Notes: generated by a model not told the origin, from the letters alone. A stretch of 47,203 nucleotides of DNA from Candidatus Avelusimicrobium facis (GCA_900762815.1 CAAFHX010000027.1:1-47203), one strand, 5' to 3'. Shown: positions 7,441 to 16,500, numbered from the stretch's first letter. Numbers and translations are program-made.

Positions 7441-7460
7441 GGGGTATTTTTTCAGACGAA

Positions 7461-7495
7461 AAACAGGGAACAAAATTATTTTTTGTTCCCTGTTT
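7461..7495 (-). terminator. Intrinsic terminator of glyQ-glyS
   Basis: AAACAGGGAACAAAA (7461-7475) and TTTTGTTCCCTGTTT (7481-7495) form a 15-bp perfect stem with a TTATT loop, 32 bp after the glyS stop. The stem carries A and T runs, so it may work in both directions. It insulates glyS from the RNA-gene promoter. Confidence 0.9.
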
Positions 7496-7526
7496 GTAAA
7501 ACCTGTGCGGCTTGGAAAGCGGCTGT

Positions 7527-9605
7527 TTAGAGCTGGCTGATGTCGGCCAGACCTTGGGTCAGCAGCTTTTTGACTTGGCTAAGCAAAGCCAGGCGGTTGG
7601 CGCGCACGGACGGATCTTCTGCATTGACCATGACGTCGGTAAAGAACTGCGCCAAGGGCGCGGCAAAGCCGGCCAAAATCTCCAGCGTTTGCTTGTAAAA
7701 CGCCTCTTGCCCCGCTTGCTGCGGCAAAGCGGCCAGGGCCTGGTGGGCTTTTTGCACCGCGTGAAACAAAGCCTTTTCCGCAGGCAGCTGCAAGAGCTTT
7801 TCTTGCACGGTCTGCGGCGCGGCCTCGGCTTTCTTTAAAATATTGCAGACGCGTTTGGCCGCTTCGGCCGCCGCGTTAAAGTGCGCTCCGCCGCGTTCTT
7901 TTTCCAGCACACCGACCAAGGTTTCTACGTCGCAAAGCGGCATTTCATTCCAGGCGTTGACGGCGGCCAAGGTGCCGGCGGCGTGTCCGCGCTGTTCCAG
8001 CAGCAGGGCCAGACGTTGGAAGAAAAAGTTTTCCAGCTCCGCTTCGGCCTGTTGCGCGTCTTTGCCCTCGTAGAGCGCAAACGCTTTTTGCAACAATTCT
8101 TTCACGGATACCTGCAAGCCCTTTTCCAACAAAATGCGCACCGCGCCAAAGGCTTGGCGGCGCAAGGCAAAGGGGTCCTCGCTGCCGGTGGGGATTTGTC
8201 CGATTAAAAAGTTCCCCGCCAACGTGTCCACCTTCCCGGCCAAAGAAACCACCGCGCCCGTCAAGGTTTCGGGCAAGTCGGAATTAGACGACAGCGGCCA
8301 GTAAAACTGGGCCATGGCCTCGCCCTCTTGCGGGTGGCCTTCCAATGCGGCGTAGCGTCCGCCCATATAGCCTTGCAGCTCGGGAAATTCATAGACCACC
8401 GAGGTGGCCAAATCCGCATAGGCATAGCCGGCGGCGTAGGTTACGCTGTCTTTGATGTCGGTTTGCTGCAAGCGGTCGCACAACCACATGGCCAGCTCGC
8501 GCGTGCGGTCGGACTTTTGCAACAAATTGCCCAAGCCTTCCACAAAGGTCCGCTCGGCCAGTTTGTTTTTGAAATGGTCCAAGCTTTCTTTTTTGTCGTT
8601 TTCGTAGAAGAAAACCGCGTCGGACAAGCGCGCCGACATGACCTTTTTAAAGCCGTCGCGCACTTCGTTTTGGTTGGCCGACACGCCGTCGCGCACGGCG
8701 ATAAAATACGGCTGGATTTCATTGCGCCCGTCCACCACCGGGAACATCTTTAATTGCGTTTTGAACACGGTGGTAATCAGCTCTTTGGGCAGCGTTAAAA
8801 ACTTCAAATCAAAATCCCCGCACACGGCCACCGGGTGCTCGGTAAAAAAGACCGTCTCTTCCACCAAGGCCGGGTCTAAATCGGCGTGATAGCCCCGGGC
8901 TTTGGCCTCCGCCATGACGGTGCGCAGCAGGGCTTCGCGGCGTTCCTCGGGCAGGACCAAAATCGGTTGCGGTTGGGATTTAAGCAGCTCCACATAGTAG
9001 TCTTCATCGGCCTTTTCCACGCGGATAGGCTTGCGCCCGAAAGAGGTAATCGGATAGGTAAAGCGGTTGGACTTAACGCCGGCCACCTCAAAGGGCACAA
9101 TTTTGGTGCCGTACAAACCGATGAGGCTGCGAATTGGGCGGCCCCATTTCAGGCCGCTGGCTTCCCACACCATATTTTTGGCAAATTCCATATGCGTAAT
9201 CAGGTGCGTGAAAATTTCCGGCAACAATTTGACGGTCTTTTCGCCTTGGATGTGCAGCCGGGCAAAGATAAAGGGGCCTTTGTCGGTTTCTTTGACGCTC
9301 AGCTTTTCGGGTTTGATGCCGTTTTTCTGGGCAAAGCCCGCGCTTTGGGGGGTAAAATTACCTTGGTCGTCTTTGAGCAGCTTGGCCGGGGGACCTTTGA
9401 CCTCTTTTTGCACGTCGGCGGATTTTTCGGAAAGGTCTTCAATCATCAGGCACAAGCGGCGGAAGGTGCCAAACGCATGGACCTTTTGGTAGGAGATGCG
9501 TTTTTCCTCCAGCAAGGTTTTGGCCAAGGTTTCCATTTGGGCCAAGGCCGGTTTTACAAAACGGGACGGTAAATGTTCACATCCGATTTCTAAAAAGGCG
9601 TTCAT
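7527..9605 (-). CDS. glyS: Glycyl-tRNA synthetase beta subunit
   Basis: 692 aa, typical for the bacterial alpha2-beta2 glycyl-tRNA synthetase. GlyS supplies tRNA recognition and the anticodon-binding C-terminal region, while GlyQ carries the catalytic core; together they charge tRNA-Gly in the cytoplasm. Visible family segments are [20 protein letters not shown] at the start, [69 protein letters not shown] and [18 protein letters not shown]. The ATG (9605-9603) overlaps the glyQ stop as ATGA, so the two are translationally coupled. The gene ends at the strong terminator at 7461-7495. Confidence 0.97.
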   Translation of the reverse strand: MNAFLEIGCEHLPSRFVKPALAQMETLAKTLLEEKRISYQKVHAFGTFRRLCLMIEDLSEKSADVQKEVKGPPAKLLKDDQGNFTPQSAGFAQKNGIKPEKLSVKETDKGPFIFARLHIQGEKTVKLLPEIFTHLITHMEFAKNMVWEASGLKWGRPIRSLIGLYGTKIVPFEVAGVKSNRFTYPITSFGRKPIRVEKADEDYYVELLKSQPQPILVLPEERREALLRTVMAEAKARGYHADLDPALVEETVFFTEHPVAVCGDFDLKFLTLPKELITTVFKTQLKMFPVVDGRNEIQPYFIAVRDGVSANQNEVRDGFKKVMSARLSDAVFFYENDKKESLDHFKNKLAERTFVEGLGNLLQKSDRTRELAMWLCDRLQQTDIKDSVTYAAGYAYADLATSVVYEFPELQGYMGGRYAALEGHPQEGEAMAQFYWPLSSNSDLPETLTGAVVSLAGKVDTLAGNFLIGQIPTGSEDPFALRRQAFGAVRILLEKGLQVSVKELLQKAFALYEGKDAQQAEAELENFFFQRLALLLEQRGHAAGTLAAVNAWNEMPLCDVETLVGVLEKERGGAHFNAAAEAAKRVCNILKKAEAAPQTVQEKLLQLPAEKALFHAVQKAHQALAALPQQAGQEAFYKQTLEILAGFAAPLAQFFTDVMVNAEDPSVRANRLALLSQVKKLLTQGLADISQL

Positions 9606-10483
9606 TTAGCGGCCTCCTTCTTTTCGGTGGGTTCCACACTTTCCACATACACCTTGGCGCAGGCTTTGGCCAGGTTGCGGATTTTGGTAATGATGTTGGT
9701 GCGGTCGGAGACGGAAATAGCTCCGCGCGCTTCCAACATATTAAAATAATGCGACACGCGCATGGCGCACTCATACGCCGGCAGATACAGGCCCTTTTTG
9801 CACAGGGCGTGGCATTCGGCTTCGTTTTCCTCAATGTCGCGGCGCAGGCGGTCCACGTCGGACTCTTCAAAATAATAGTGCGAGAATTGGCGCTCTCCCT
9901 CATAATGCACGTCGCGGTAGGTAACGGTGTCGTTCCAGCGCAGGTCAAAGACATTGTCCACCTTTTGGCAATACATGGCAATGCGCTCCAAGCCGTACGT
10001 GATTTCCACGGTAATGGGGTTTAAGCTATAGCCGGCCATGTTTTGGAAATAGGTAAACTGCGTGATTTCCATGCCGTCTAACCAAATTTCCCAGCCGACG
10101 CCGGACGCGCCCAAGGTGGGGGATTGCCAATCGTCTTCAATAAAGCGCACATCGTGCTCTTTGGGGTCCAAACCGATGGCTTTTAAGGAATTTAAATAAA
10201 TTTCTTGGATATTGGCCGGGGCCGGTTTCATAATAACCTGATACTGATAGTATTTGCCCAAGCGGTTGGGGTTTTCGCCGTAGCGGCCGTCGGCGGGGCG
10301 GCGGCAGGGCTCCACATAAGCCCGGTTGACGGGCGTATGCGTCAGCGCGCCCAGCACGGTGGCGGGGTTAAAGGTGCCCGCACCCTTTTCCATGTCATAG
10401 GGTTGCACCAGGATGCACCCCTGTTTCTTCCAATATTCGTTAAGGGAAGAAATAATGTCCTGAAAGTTTTTTCCGTATTTCAT
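9602..10483 (-). CDS. glyQ: Glycyl-tRNA synthetase alpha subunit
   Basis: 293 aa. Catalytic subunit of the heterotetrameric class II enzyme. Family segments are clear: [82 protein letters not shown] (motif 2 region, given here only as a landmark at about residues 138-161) and [18 protein letters not shown]. The frame stays open far upstream, but ATG at 10483 gives the family N-terminus and has TATAAT (10496-10491) seven bases before it. It overlaps glyS by 4 nt. It diverges from the HAD gene at 10562. Confidence 0.97.
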   Translation of the reverse strand: MKYGKNFQDIISSLNEYWKKQGCILVQPYDMEKGAGTFNPATVLGALTHTPVNRAYVEPCRRPADGRYGENPNRLGKYYQYQVIMKPAPANIQEIYLNSLKAIGLDPKEHDVRFIEDDWQSPTLGASGVGWEIWLDGMEITQFTYFQNMAGYSLNPITVEITYGLERIAMYCQKVDNVFDLRWNDTVTYRDVHYEGERQFSHYYFEESDVDRLRRDIEENEAECHALCKKGLYLPAYECAMRVSHYFNMLEARGAISVSDRTNIITKIRNLAKACAKVYVESVEPTEKKEAAK

Positions 10484-10490
10484 ATATATA

Positions 10491-10496
10491 ATTATA
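10491..10496 (-). promoter_or_regulatory. -10 box of glyQ, leaderless start
   Basis: On the minus strand TATAAT (10496-10491) ends seven bases before the glyQ ATG (10483). No Shine-Dalgarno is present in the gap, which is only AT repeats. Confidence 0.5.
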
Positions 10497-10545
10497 CAAA
10501 ACCCAAGCGGGGGCCGGCGCGCGGAAAAACGACGCGCGCACAATT

Positions 10546-10554
10546 TGTTACAAT
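10546..10554 (+). promoter_or_regulatory. Extended -10 of the HAD gene, leaderless start
   Basis: TGT followed by TACAAT (10549-10554) ends seven bases before ATG at 10562, with no ribosome site between. Confidence 0.5.
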
Positions 10555-10561
10555 AAGAAAT

Positions 10562-11218
10562 ATGATTACAGCCGTGATTATGGATATGGACGGGCTGATT
10601 TTTAGCACCGAACCGATTTATTTTAAATGTTACCAACAGGCCGCCGCGCCGATGGGAATCAAATTTACCTTTGAACTGTTTGAGGCCTGCATCGGCATGA
10701 GCGTGGCCGATGCACACCCGTTGATGAAGAGCTACTTTGGCAAGGACGTAGACGTCCTGGCGCTGCACGAGGGCTGCAGCCGTAATTTTGAAGAGTATAT
10801 GCGGCTACACCCTATCCCCTTCCGCCCCGGGGCCAAAGAGGCCATAGAATACTTCCACGGGCGGGGGCTCAAGCTGGGGCTGGCAACCTCTAATATCAGC
10901 CGCTGGGTAAATAAGTTGTTGGAGAAAGGGCAAATCCGCTCTTATTTTTCCGCAGTAGTTACGGCGGACCAAGTGTCCCGCCCCAAGCCGGACCCGGAGG
11001 TCTATCTGCGCACCGCCCAAGCGTTGGGCGCGCCCGTCAGCCAATGCTTGGCCTTTGACGATTCCGTGGCCGGGGCCACCGCCGCTATTTCCGCCGGCAT
11101 GCGCACGGTGGTAGTACCGGACTTAAAGCAGCCCAATTCCTTTGTGCGTGCCAACGCCTTTCGGGTGTATAAAACCCTGCAAGAAATTTACCCGGATATG
11201 GACGAGCTTTTGGCCTAG
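10562..11218 (+). CDS. HAD-superfamily phosphatase (beta-phosphoglucomutase-like)
   Basis: 218 aa. All four HAD motifs are visible: D8-x-D10 (MDMDG) with nucleophile and acid/base, the Ser/Thr of motif II in LATSN, Lys of motif III in RPKPDP, and motif IV as FDDS. The four-helix cap between motifs I and II (class C1) is of the size seen in beta-phosphoglucomutase and phosphoglycolate phosphatase-like proteins. Substrate cannot be told from sequence; a sugar phosphate or small phosphometabolite is likely. It is a single gene, divergent from glyQ and convergent with recO, with its own -10 box directly before the ATG. Confidence 0.9.
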   Translation: MITAVIMDMDGLIFSTEPIYFKCYQQAAAPMGIKFTFELFEACIGMSVADAHPLMKSYFGKDVDVLALHEGCSRNFEEYMRLHPIPFRPGAKEAIEYFHGRGLKLGLATSNISRWVNKLLEKGQIRSYFSAVVTADQVSRPKPDPEVYLRTAQALGAPVSQCLAFDDSVAGATAAISAGMRTVVVPDLKQPNSFVRANAFRVYKTLQEIYPDMDELLA

Positions 11219-11241
11219 ACGCGGCGGCGCCGGCAAAATAA

Positions 11242-11264
11242 AAACCCCGGATGGGGCTTTGTTT
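11242..11264. terminator. Short hairpin terminator between convergent genes
   Basis: CCCC (11245-11248) and GGGG (11253-11256) with flanking A and T runs form a short stem followed by TTTGTTTT on the plus strand. It lies between the HAD gene and recO. Confidence 0.5.
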
Positions 11265-11298
11265 TCCGTGCGGCAAAAAGAGGGGAAACTGCGGCGCA

Positions 11299-11991
11299 TT
11301 AATGCACCGCAGCCACCGTGTGCGGGGGCAAAACCGGCGCGGGCAGGTCTTCTTCCGGCAAGACAAAGGGTTTGACCGTTTGCAGCGGGTAGGCCAAATA
11401 TTGGTTTAAAAAGCGGCGGCAGACCTCATTGCATTTGCTTAAAGAGAGCAGGTCCTCTGCCTCGGTAAATACCAAATTGGAAAATTTATCCTCGTGCATA
11501 CGCCGCCAAAATTGCGGGGAAATTTGCAGTACGGGTTTATCGGCCAAGCCAAAGCCCGCCGCCGCCATCAGCCGTAATGTAAACGCGGGGGCAAAGGCCG
11601 GGTTGGCCCCGGCGTATTCCAGCTCGGTCAGGGCCTGCAGCAACAGGTGGTATTTTTCCGCGCTGGGTTGGCGCAGCGGGGTCAGGCGCATCACCAGCTC
11701 ACAGAAGTGCAGGGCCAAACTTTGGCGTTTGAGGTCTTGCCGGATAGAGGGGAAAATATGCTTGATTTTTCCGCCCGTTACCGTGCCCAACACGCTGCCG
11801 TTGCGCGCGTAAATGCGGTAGTCAGCGCAGGCGTAGGGCTCTGTAAACGCTTTGAGTTTACCTTTGGCGCGGTTGACCCCCGGCAGACGCAAATTGATGC
11901 GCCCGTGTTGCAGGGTGTACAAAGAGATAATCCGGTCCGCTTCGCGAAAATCTTGGCGAAAGAGGACAATGCCCGCATCGCTAAATATCAT
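11299..11991 (-). CDS. recO: DNA repair protein RecO
   Basis: 230 aa. The N-terminal OB-fold segment is typical (SDAGIVLFRQDFREADRIISLYT, LRLPGVNRAKGKLKAFTEPY), followed by the helical domain (ALHFCELVMRLTPLRQPSAEKYHLLLQAL). RecO helps RecF/RecR load RecA on SSB-coated single-stranded DNA and anneals complementary strands. I do not see a clear four-cysteine zinc site in the C-terminal part, which some RecO proteins also lack. The ATG at 11991 has TACATT six bases upstream and no ribosome site. It is divergent from the rpmH block. Confidence 0.92.
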   Translation of the reverse strand: MIFSDAGIVLFRQDFREADRIISLYTLQHGRINLRLPGVNRAKGKLKAFTEPYACADYRIYARNGSVLGTVTGGKIKHIFPSIRQDLKRQSLALHFCELVMRLTPLRQPSAEKYHLLLQALTELEYAGANPAFAPAFTLRLMAAAGFGLADKPVLQISPQFWRRMHEDKFSNLVFTEAEDLLSLSKCNEVCRRFLNQYLAYPLQTVKPFVLPEEDLPAPVLPPHTVAAVH

Positions 11992-11997
11992 ATAATA

Positions 11998-12006
11998 AAT
12001 GTAGCA
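11998..12006 (-). promoter_or_regulatory. Extended -10 of recO, leaderless start
   Basis: On the minus strand TGC then TACATT (12003-11998) ends six bases before the recO ATG at 11991. Confidence 0.5.
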
Positions 12007-12062
12007 AATTTTTAGCTTGTCTGCCCGGGATTTGCCCGGCCCCCGGTTACGCAGAAAATGGA

Positions 12063-12091
12063 TGGACAGCGCCGCCGAGATAAGCTATAAT
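12063..12091 (+). promoter_or_regulatory. rpmH operon promoter
   Basis: TGGACA (12063-12068), 17 bp, TATAAT (12086-12091). It matches consensus at eleven of twelve positions. It predicts a leader of about 97 nt before the rpmH ATG at 12195. I see no DnaA-box cluster in 11992-12194, so there is no evidence of an origin here. Confidence 0.7.
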
Positions 12092-12150
12092 ATATAGGTC
12101 CTTTTGTGCGCGCGGCGCATAAAAAGGAGAATTTAACTTAATAACAGGAG

Positions 12151-12185
12151 TATACGGGCCTTGAGGGTTTCCCTCCGCCCGTATA
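12151..12185 (+). promoter_or_regulatory. Long hairpin in the rpmH leader
   Basis: TATACGGGC (12151-12159) pairs with GCCCGTATA (12177-12185), and inside it GAGGG (12163-12167) pairs with CCCTC (12171-12175) around a TTT loop. The structure ends nine bases before the rpmH ATG and has no T-run, so it is not a terminator. It would cover the translation start region. GGAG sites at about 12125-12129 and 12147-12150 precede it. A translational control element is inferred. Confidence 0.45.
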
Positions 12186-12194
12186 AGATACAAA

Positions 12195-12332
12195 ATGCTG
12201 CCTACATACAGACCTAATAAAGCCAAAAGAGCTAAACACATCGGATTCCGCGCCCGCATGGCCACCGCCGGCGGCCGCAAAGTCCTCAGCGCCAGAAGAG
12301 CCAAAGGCCGCCACGAACTCATCCGGGCCTAA
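12195..12332 (+). CDS. rpmH: Large ribosomal subunit protein bL34
   Basis: 45 aa, very basic. The sequence is a full match to the family pattern: [19 protein letters not shown], then [17 protein letters not shown], then H-E-L. It is a structural protein of the 50S subunit that binds 23S rRNA. It heads the conserved rpmH-rnpA-yidD-yidC-jag block found near the replication origin in many bacteria. ATG at 12195 has no obvious ribosome site within ten bases because the leader hairpin occupies that stretch. The rnpA ATG follows one base after its TAA. Confidence 0.96.
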   Translation: MLPTYRPNKAKRAKHIGFRARMATAGGRKVLSARRAKGRHELIRA

Positions 12333-12333
12333 T

Positions 12334-12732
12334 ATGACATCCCAGGGCTTGCCCAGAGGGTGCCGCTTGCATCTTAAAAACGATTTTAAGAATATCATCC
12401 GCAGCGGCGAGCGCATACAAGGTTGTGGCCTTGTCCTATGGTTCAAGCCCGCCCCGGCAGGCCGGTCAGACCGGCGGCTGGGGCTTGTCATATCCAAAAA
12501 ATTCGGACCCGCGGTCATGCGCAACCGCGCCAAGAGGCTTCTTCGGGAAGCTTTCAGATTGAACCGGGAAAGATTAAAAGGCGGGGTGGATTATATTTTC
12601 AGCCCCCGCAACAGCGATATTTCGGCCACGGTTGATGCAGCGGAAAACGCCGTATTAAGCCTGTGCCGCCGGGCCGGGTTGGTAGAAACCGGATACGCCG
12701 GGGTCTCTGTCCCCGTTGCGCAAGATGAATAA
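12334..12732 (+). CDS. rnpA: Ribonuclease P protein component
   Basis: 132 aa. It is the protein subunit of RNase P, which helps the RNA subunit cleave 5' leaders from pre-tRNAs. The RNR signature is clear ([21 protein letters not shown], split here only as a landmark at about residues 53-73), with RLGLVISKK before it and [11 protein letters not shown] after it, which corresponds to the usual D-x-V-x-I-x-R segment. The N-terminus ([17 protein letters not shown]) matches the family's first helix and strand. It starts one base after rpmH and overlaps yidD, in keeping with the conserved operon. Confidence 0.95.
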   Translation: MTSQGLPRGCRLHLKNDFKNIIRSGERIQGCGLVLWFKPAPAGRSDRRLGLVISKKFGPAVMRNRAKRLLREAFRLNRERLKGGVDYIFSPRNSDISATVDAAENAVLSLCRRAGLVETGYAGVSVPVAQDE

Positions 12733-12961
12733 GATTTCGCTGCCACTCAAACGTGGCGTTTTGTTTTTGCTCAAAGCATGTATGCTGCTGGTGCGGCCCT
12801 TGTTGGGGCCGCGTGGGGTGTGCCGTTTTACGCCCACTTGCAGCCAATATGCCCAAGAGGCAATAGCCAAATATGGGGTATGTAAGGGGGGATGGCTGGC
12901 GGTAGTGCGCCTAAGCAAGTGCCATCCGTTTCATCCGGGCGGATATGACCCGGTACCCTAG
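12725..12961 (+). CDS. yidD: Membrane protein insertion efficiency factor YidD
   Basis: 78 aa from ATG 12725; a TTG at 12716 could add three residues. The YidD pattern is complete: [26 protein letters not shown], split as RPLLG..C(R/K)FTPTCSQYA, then [25 protein letters not shown] with the [13 protein letters not shown] ending. The three conserved cysteines are present. YidD is a small amphipathic inner-membrane-associated protein that aids YidC-dependent insertion. The ATG overlaps the rnpA stop by 8 nt, showing coupling. It lies upstream of yidC, as in most bacteria. Confidence 0.95.
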   Translation: MNKISLPLKRGVLFLLKACMLLVRPLLGPRGVCRFTPTCSQYAQEAIAKYGVCKGGWLAVVRLSKCHPFHPGGYDPVP

Positions 12962-13039
12962 GGCCCCGTTTCCCGTGTGCTGAAAAGCCCCCGTCTGCAA
13001 GCCCGCCGCTGTGTGCGGCCAGGTAAGTAGAGGACTTTT

Positions 13040-14626
13040 ATGAACAGAAATATGTTGTTGGCAGCTTTGTTTTTTCTGCTGCTGATTACGGGGTATAACC
13101 AGTTTATCGTGTTGCCCCGCGTGCGTGCGCAGCAACAAGCCGCCGAACAAGAATTGGCCCAAGCCAAGCAGGATTTGGCGCTGGCGGACTCCGCCGCGCC
13201 CTTGGCCCAAGCCAAAACTTCCACCCTGCCCGAAGAGCTGATTACTTTTCAGGCACCTCAGGCCCAAGTTACGTTTACCACCAAAGGGGCCGGTATTAAG
13301 CAATATTTGTTTGAAGACGTGGTGGATCATGTGGACCTGACCCCGTACAAAGGGGAAGGGTTTTTCACCACCTTGCCGCAGCTGGACTTCCGCGAGGCGG
13401 CCCGCACCCAAGACAGCATTGTCTTTACCGCGCAGTGGGCCCCCGGCGTGGAACTACGCAAAACCTACCGCTTTGGCGAAAACGGCCTGGGCAGCGTTAA
13501 CCTGACGCTGAACAACCGGACCCAACGCGAAGTAACCTTGCCGGCTTTTGACTTTAACTTCGGCCCCGGTATGGCCACGGTCAACAGTGAACTTTCCGAC
13601 AACGAACGCGAATCCAAAGCCGTTTACCTGACCCAGGAGCCGGGCAAAAAGAACCCGACCTTGGTCAAGTTTACCGCTAAGGACCAATCCCCTGTCTCCG
13701 GCAAAGATTGGATTTGGGCCGGGGTGCAAAACCGCTATTTCTTAAGCGTCTTGGTCCCGCAGAATTGGACCGCCGGCGCTTTGAGCACAAAAAAAGAAGT
13801 AGTAACTACCCAAAAACGCCTCTGGGGCTTGTTTGGGGAAAGTGATGTAGAGGGCCCGCAAATGCGCATTGCCGTACCCGCGCAGACGGTAGGGGCCAAA
13901 TCTTCCCAAGAGCTCAAGTCTGATTTTTACTTCGGGCCGAAGGATTACCAACTCTTTCAAACGCTGCCGTATCATTTCAGCCGCAGCATTGAGTTTGGTT
14001 TCTTTGGCGCCTTGGGCCGCTTGGCGCGCAATGTGCTGGAAACTTTTTACGGTTGGACGGGCAACTACGGCGTAGCCATTATCATGCTGACGGTGCTGCT
14101 GCAGCTGATTTTGTTTAAGTTTACGTTGATGTCGCTCAAATCCAGCGCGCAGATGAAGAAAGTGCAGCCGGAAATGAAACGCCTGCAGGAAAAATACAAG
14201 GGCAACAGCGAAATGCTCAACCGCGAAATGTTGGCCTTGTACCAAAAACACAAAATCAATCCGATCTCGGGCTGCTTGCCATTGCTGATTCAGCTGCCGA
14301 TTTTCCTGGCGCTGTTTAATGCTTTGCGCACGTCTTGGTCTTTGCACGGGGCCGGATTTATGTTGTGGATTACGGACTTGTCGTCTAAAGACCCGTATTA
14401 TATCTTGCCCATTTTAATGGGCGCTGTGATGTTTTTTCAACAGCGGGCTACGATGCCCCCCCAAATGGACCCCACCCAGGCCGCCATGTTCAAATACATG
14501 CCGCTGGTGTTCACCTTGCTGTTTATGAATTTCCCGTCGGGCCTGGTGCTGTACTGGCTGACCAACAGCCTCATTACGTTTGGCATTCAAACCATTGCCA
14601 ACAGAAAAATCGCTCACGCGAAATAG
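13040..14626 (+). CDS. yidC: Membrane protein insertase YidC
   Basis: 528 aa, the long diderm form. One N-terminal membrane segment (residues about 4-22) is followed by the large periplasmic beta domain (to about 310) and the conserved 60-kDa insertase core with five membrane helices. Visible core segments are LETFYGWTGNYGVAIIMLT, LKSSAQMKKVQPEMKRLQEKY, INPISGCLPLLIQLPIFLALF and PSGLVLYWLTNSLITF. YidC inserts and folds inner-membrane proteins alone or with SecYEG. AGAGGA at 13030-13035 supports the ATG. The 78-bp gap after yidD includes a small GCCGC/GCGGC hairpin. jag follows after 14 bp. Confidence 0.97.
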   Translation: MNRNMLLAALFFLLLITGYNQFIVLPRVRAQQQAAEQELAQAKQDLALADSAAPLAQAKTSTLPEELITFQAPQAQVTFTTKGAGIKQYLFEDVVDHVDLTPYKGEGFFTTLPQLDFREAARTQDSIVFTAQWAPGVELRKTYRFGENGLGSVNLTLNNRTQREVTLPAFDFNFGPGMATVNSELSDNERESKAVYLTQEPGKKNPTLVKFTAKDQSPVSGKDWIWAGVQNRYFLSVLVPQNWTAGALSTKKEVVTTQKRLWGLFGESDVEGPQMRIAVPAQTVGAKSSQELKSDFYFGPKDYQLFQTLPYHFSRSIEFGFFGALGRLARNVLETFYGWTGNYGVAIIMLTVLLQLILFKFTLMSLKSSAQMKKVQPEMKRLQEKYKGNSEMLNREMLALYQKHKINPISGCLPLLIQLPIFLALFNALRTSWSLHGAGFMLWITDLSSKDPYYILPILMGAVMFFQQRATMPPQMDPTQAAMFKYMPLVFTLLFMNFPSGLVLYWLTNSLITFGIQTIANRKIAHAK

Positions 14627-14640
14627 AAGGAGTTTAATTT

Positions 14641-15828
14641 ATGCCGCACAAAATCAAAGTAGAAGCTAAAGAAGTTTCCTTAGCCATAGAAAAGGGCCTC
14701 AAAGAATTGGGTCTGCGCCGTGACCAAGTGGAAGTAACCGTCTTGGAAAACCCCAAAAAGGGCTTTTTGGGCATCGGCTCCCGCCCGGCCGTGGTGGAGC
14801 TGCGCCAAAAACGCTGGGCCTCCGGTAATTTGGACGCGCAAATTTATATGGACGTGCCCAAGAAGAAACGCTCTTCCTCGCGCAAAAATGAGCGCGGCGG
14901 CCGCAGCAACAGCCGCTCCCGCAAAAACGACCGCTCCGGCGGCGTGCGCGAAATCAAACGCGGCGGACGGCGGGCCTATGCCTCCCATCACGCCGAAAAG
15001 CAACCCCGCACCAATGAGCAGCAGTTGCTGCCCTCTTTGGAAATCCAAAACGCGGTGGTACCCGATTTCTTAAAAGCGCCCTTGCAAGAAGCCCAGGATT
15101 TCTTGGTCAAGGTGCTCACGCACATGGGCGTCAAGGCCGAAAACGTGCACAGCTGGTGGGACGAAAAACAACAGCGCATCCTGCTGACCTTTGACTGCGA
15201 CCACCCGGCCATCGTCATCGGCAAAGAGGGCAAAACGCTGGAATCCTTGCAATATTTGGCCACGCTGAGCCTCAGCCGCCACTTTGACAAGCCCATCTCC
15301 GTCATCGCCGATACGCAAAACTATTGGCGCAAATCCGAGGATAAAATCAATGCGGATTTGGAATACGGCATCAACCAAATTAAAAACGGCTACAGCGTCT
15401 ACCGTTTCCGCCCGATGAGCGCGCAGTTGCGCCGCTACATCCACCGCGCGGCGGAAAATAACGAGTTTGTCATCACCGTATCCGAGGGGGAAGGCCAATG
15501 GCGCAAAGTAACTCTGCGCCCGCGCCCGGCAGACCAGCCGCTCCAAAAGAACGCTGAACCTGCGGCTGCGCAAGCGGCAACGGAACCCGCCCCGGTGCAG
15601 ACGGCGGAAACGGCAGCAGCGCAAGCGCCGGTAGCGGCCCCGGCTGCTGAAACGGAGGCCCCTGTACAAACGGCCCCTGTTGCCGAACAACCGGCGGCCC
15701 CGGTATGCAACTGCAGCGAATGTGCCTGCCCGTGCCAGGAGGCGGCGCCAGTGGAAACGCCCGCAGCGCAGCCGGCCCCGGTGGAACCTACCCCGGCGGC
15801 AGACGCGGCCCAGCCGGAAAATAAATAA
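14641..15828 (+). CDS. jag: Jag/KhpB RNA-binding protein with cysteine-rich tail
   Basis: 395 aa, longer than the typical 200-300 aa. Residues 1-55 are a Jag_N domain (IEKGLKELGLRRDQVEV, NPKKGFLGIG). A basic Arg/Ser linker follows to about 120, then a KH domain (IVIGKEGKTLESLQYLA) and an R3H domain (RRYIHRAAENN, ISEGEGQWRKVTLRP-like). The C-terminal ~95 residues are Ala/Pro/Glu-rich and hold a tight cluster of five cysteines in CNCSECACPC. KhpB proteins bind RNA and affect cell elongation and division in Gram-positives. The tail is not part of the known family core; metal binding is only a guess. AAGGAG precedes the ATG. The gene ends at the terminator 15845-15878. Confidence 0.92.
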   Translation: MPHKIKVEAKEVSLAIEKGLKELGLRRDQVEVTVLENPKKGFLGIGSRPAVVELRQKRWASGNLDAQIYMDVPKKKRSSSRKNERGGRSNSRSRKNDRSGGVREIKRGGRRAYASHHAEKQPRTNEQQLLPSLEIQNAVVPDFLKAPLQEAQDFLVKVLTHMGVKAENVHSWWDEKQQRILLTFDCDHPAIVIGKEGKTLESLQYLATLSLSRHFDKPISVIADTQNYWRKSEDKINADLEYGINQIKNGYSVYRFRPMSAQLRRYIHRAAENNEFVITVSEGEGQWRKVTLRPRPADQPLQKNAEPAAAQAATEPAPVQTAETAAAQAPVAAPAAETEAPVQTAPVAEQPAAPVCNCSECACPCQEAAPVETPAAQPAPVEPTPAADAAQPENK

Positions 15829-15844
15829 GTCTTTTCCGATATTC

Positions 15845-15878
15845 AAAATCCTCCCGTCGCAAGGCGGGAGGATTTTTT
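15845..15878 (+). terminator. Intrinsic terminator of the rpmH-jag block
   Basis: TCCTCCCG (15849-15856) and CGGGAGGA (15865-15872) with AAAA before and TTTTTT after. Confidence 0.9.
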
Positions 15879-15892
15879 GTACCCATAAAACA

Positions 15893-15913
15893 CCCCGGGC
15901 CAAACACCCGGGG
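15893..15913 (-). terminator. Terminator of the flavodoxin-like gene
   Basis: CCCCGGG (15893-15899) and CCCGGGG (15907-15913). On the minus strand the stem is followed by TGTTTTAT, 33 bp after the stop codon at 15946. Confidence 0.75.
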
Positions 15914-15945
15914 CGTTTTATCATTTCTTCTTACAAAAAGTAAGC

Positions 15946-16500
15946 CTACAGGGTTTTGCCCAGCTCCAAGGCCGCGTACAAATATTGGGTTTTGATAATC
16001 TCGCCATGTTCGGGCACCTCCCCGGCCAGCACCCAGCCGCGGTCCTGCCAGCCCATATAGTCGGCTATGCTTTTATAAGTGGCTTTTAAACCTTCAAAAT
16101 CGCCGTCTTTTTCGTTTCCCGCCGCCGTGGCCAGCAGCACACTTTCCTTGATTTTCAGCGTGCGTTTGGCATTGGGGCGTTTGTAGGCATAAAATTTATC
16201 CACTACGGCCTTGAGCTGCGCACTCATTGTGAACCAATACAGCGGCGTGCAGAGCACCAGCACGTCGGCCTGCTCCAACAACGGGGCCGCTTTTTCAAAA
16301 TCATCTTTAAAAACACACGGCTGGTCCGCACTCCAGCATTTGTCGCATGCCCGGCAAGGCAAGACGGGGTGGAACGCACTTTCAAACACATGGGCCGTAT
16401 GCCCGGCGGCTTTTACCCCTTGGATAAACGCATCGGCCAGCAGGGCGCTGTTGCCCAGCTGGCGCGGGCTGCCCGTAAGGACTAAAATGTTCTTTTTCAT
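15946..16500 (-). CDS. Flavodoxin-fold NAD(P)H-dependent reductase
   Basis: 184 aa. The N-terminus MKKNILVLTGSPRQLGNSALLADAF has the FMN-phosphate-binding T/S-G-S-P-R...N/S loop of the NADPH-dependent FMN reductase/flavodoxin-2 family. LPCRACDKCWSADQPCVFKDDF is the Cys-containing loop (CxxC) seen in the iron-sulfur-flavoprotein-like and multimeric flavodoxin (WrbA-like) subgroup, and LVLCTPLYWFTMSAQLKAVVDK carries the P-x-Y-W flavin loop. Its substrate is unknown. AAGGAG lies 5 bases before the ATG at 16500, and an extended -10 (TGCTAAAAT) lies at 16526-16518. It is a single gene inserted between jag and mnmE on the opposite strand. Confidence 0.9.
   Translation of the reverse strand: MKKNILVLTGSPRQLGNSALLADAFIQGVKAAGHTAHVFESAFHPVLPCRACDKCWSADQPCVFKDDFEKAAPLLEQADVLVLCTPLYWFTMSAQLKAVVDKFYAYKRPNAKRTLKIKESVLLATAAGNEKDGDFEGLKATYKSIADYMGWQDRGWVLAGEVPEHGEIIKTQYLYAALELGKTL

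Noticed and set aside
7381..7460. Plus-strand terminator CCTTTGGCAAATTGTCAAGG followed by T-run
   Set aside because: The stem is imperfect and the same bases make a near-consensus minus-strand promoter, which explains them better.
9602..10768. Longer glyQ with 95 extra N-terminal codons
   Set aside because: The family N-terminus begins at ATG 10483, a -10 box sits directly before it, and the extension would cross the divergent HAD gene.
11992..12194. Possible origin of replication next to rpmH
   Set aside because: The rpmH-rnpA-yidC-mnmEG block is often near oriC, but I see no DnaA-box cluster or AT-rich unwinding stretch and no dnaA, dnaN, parA or parB.
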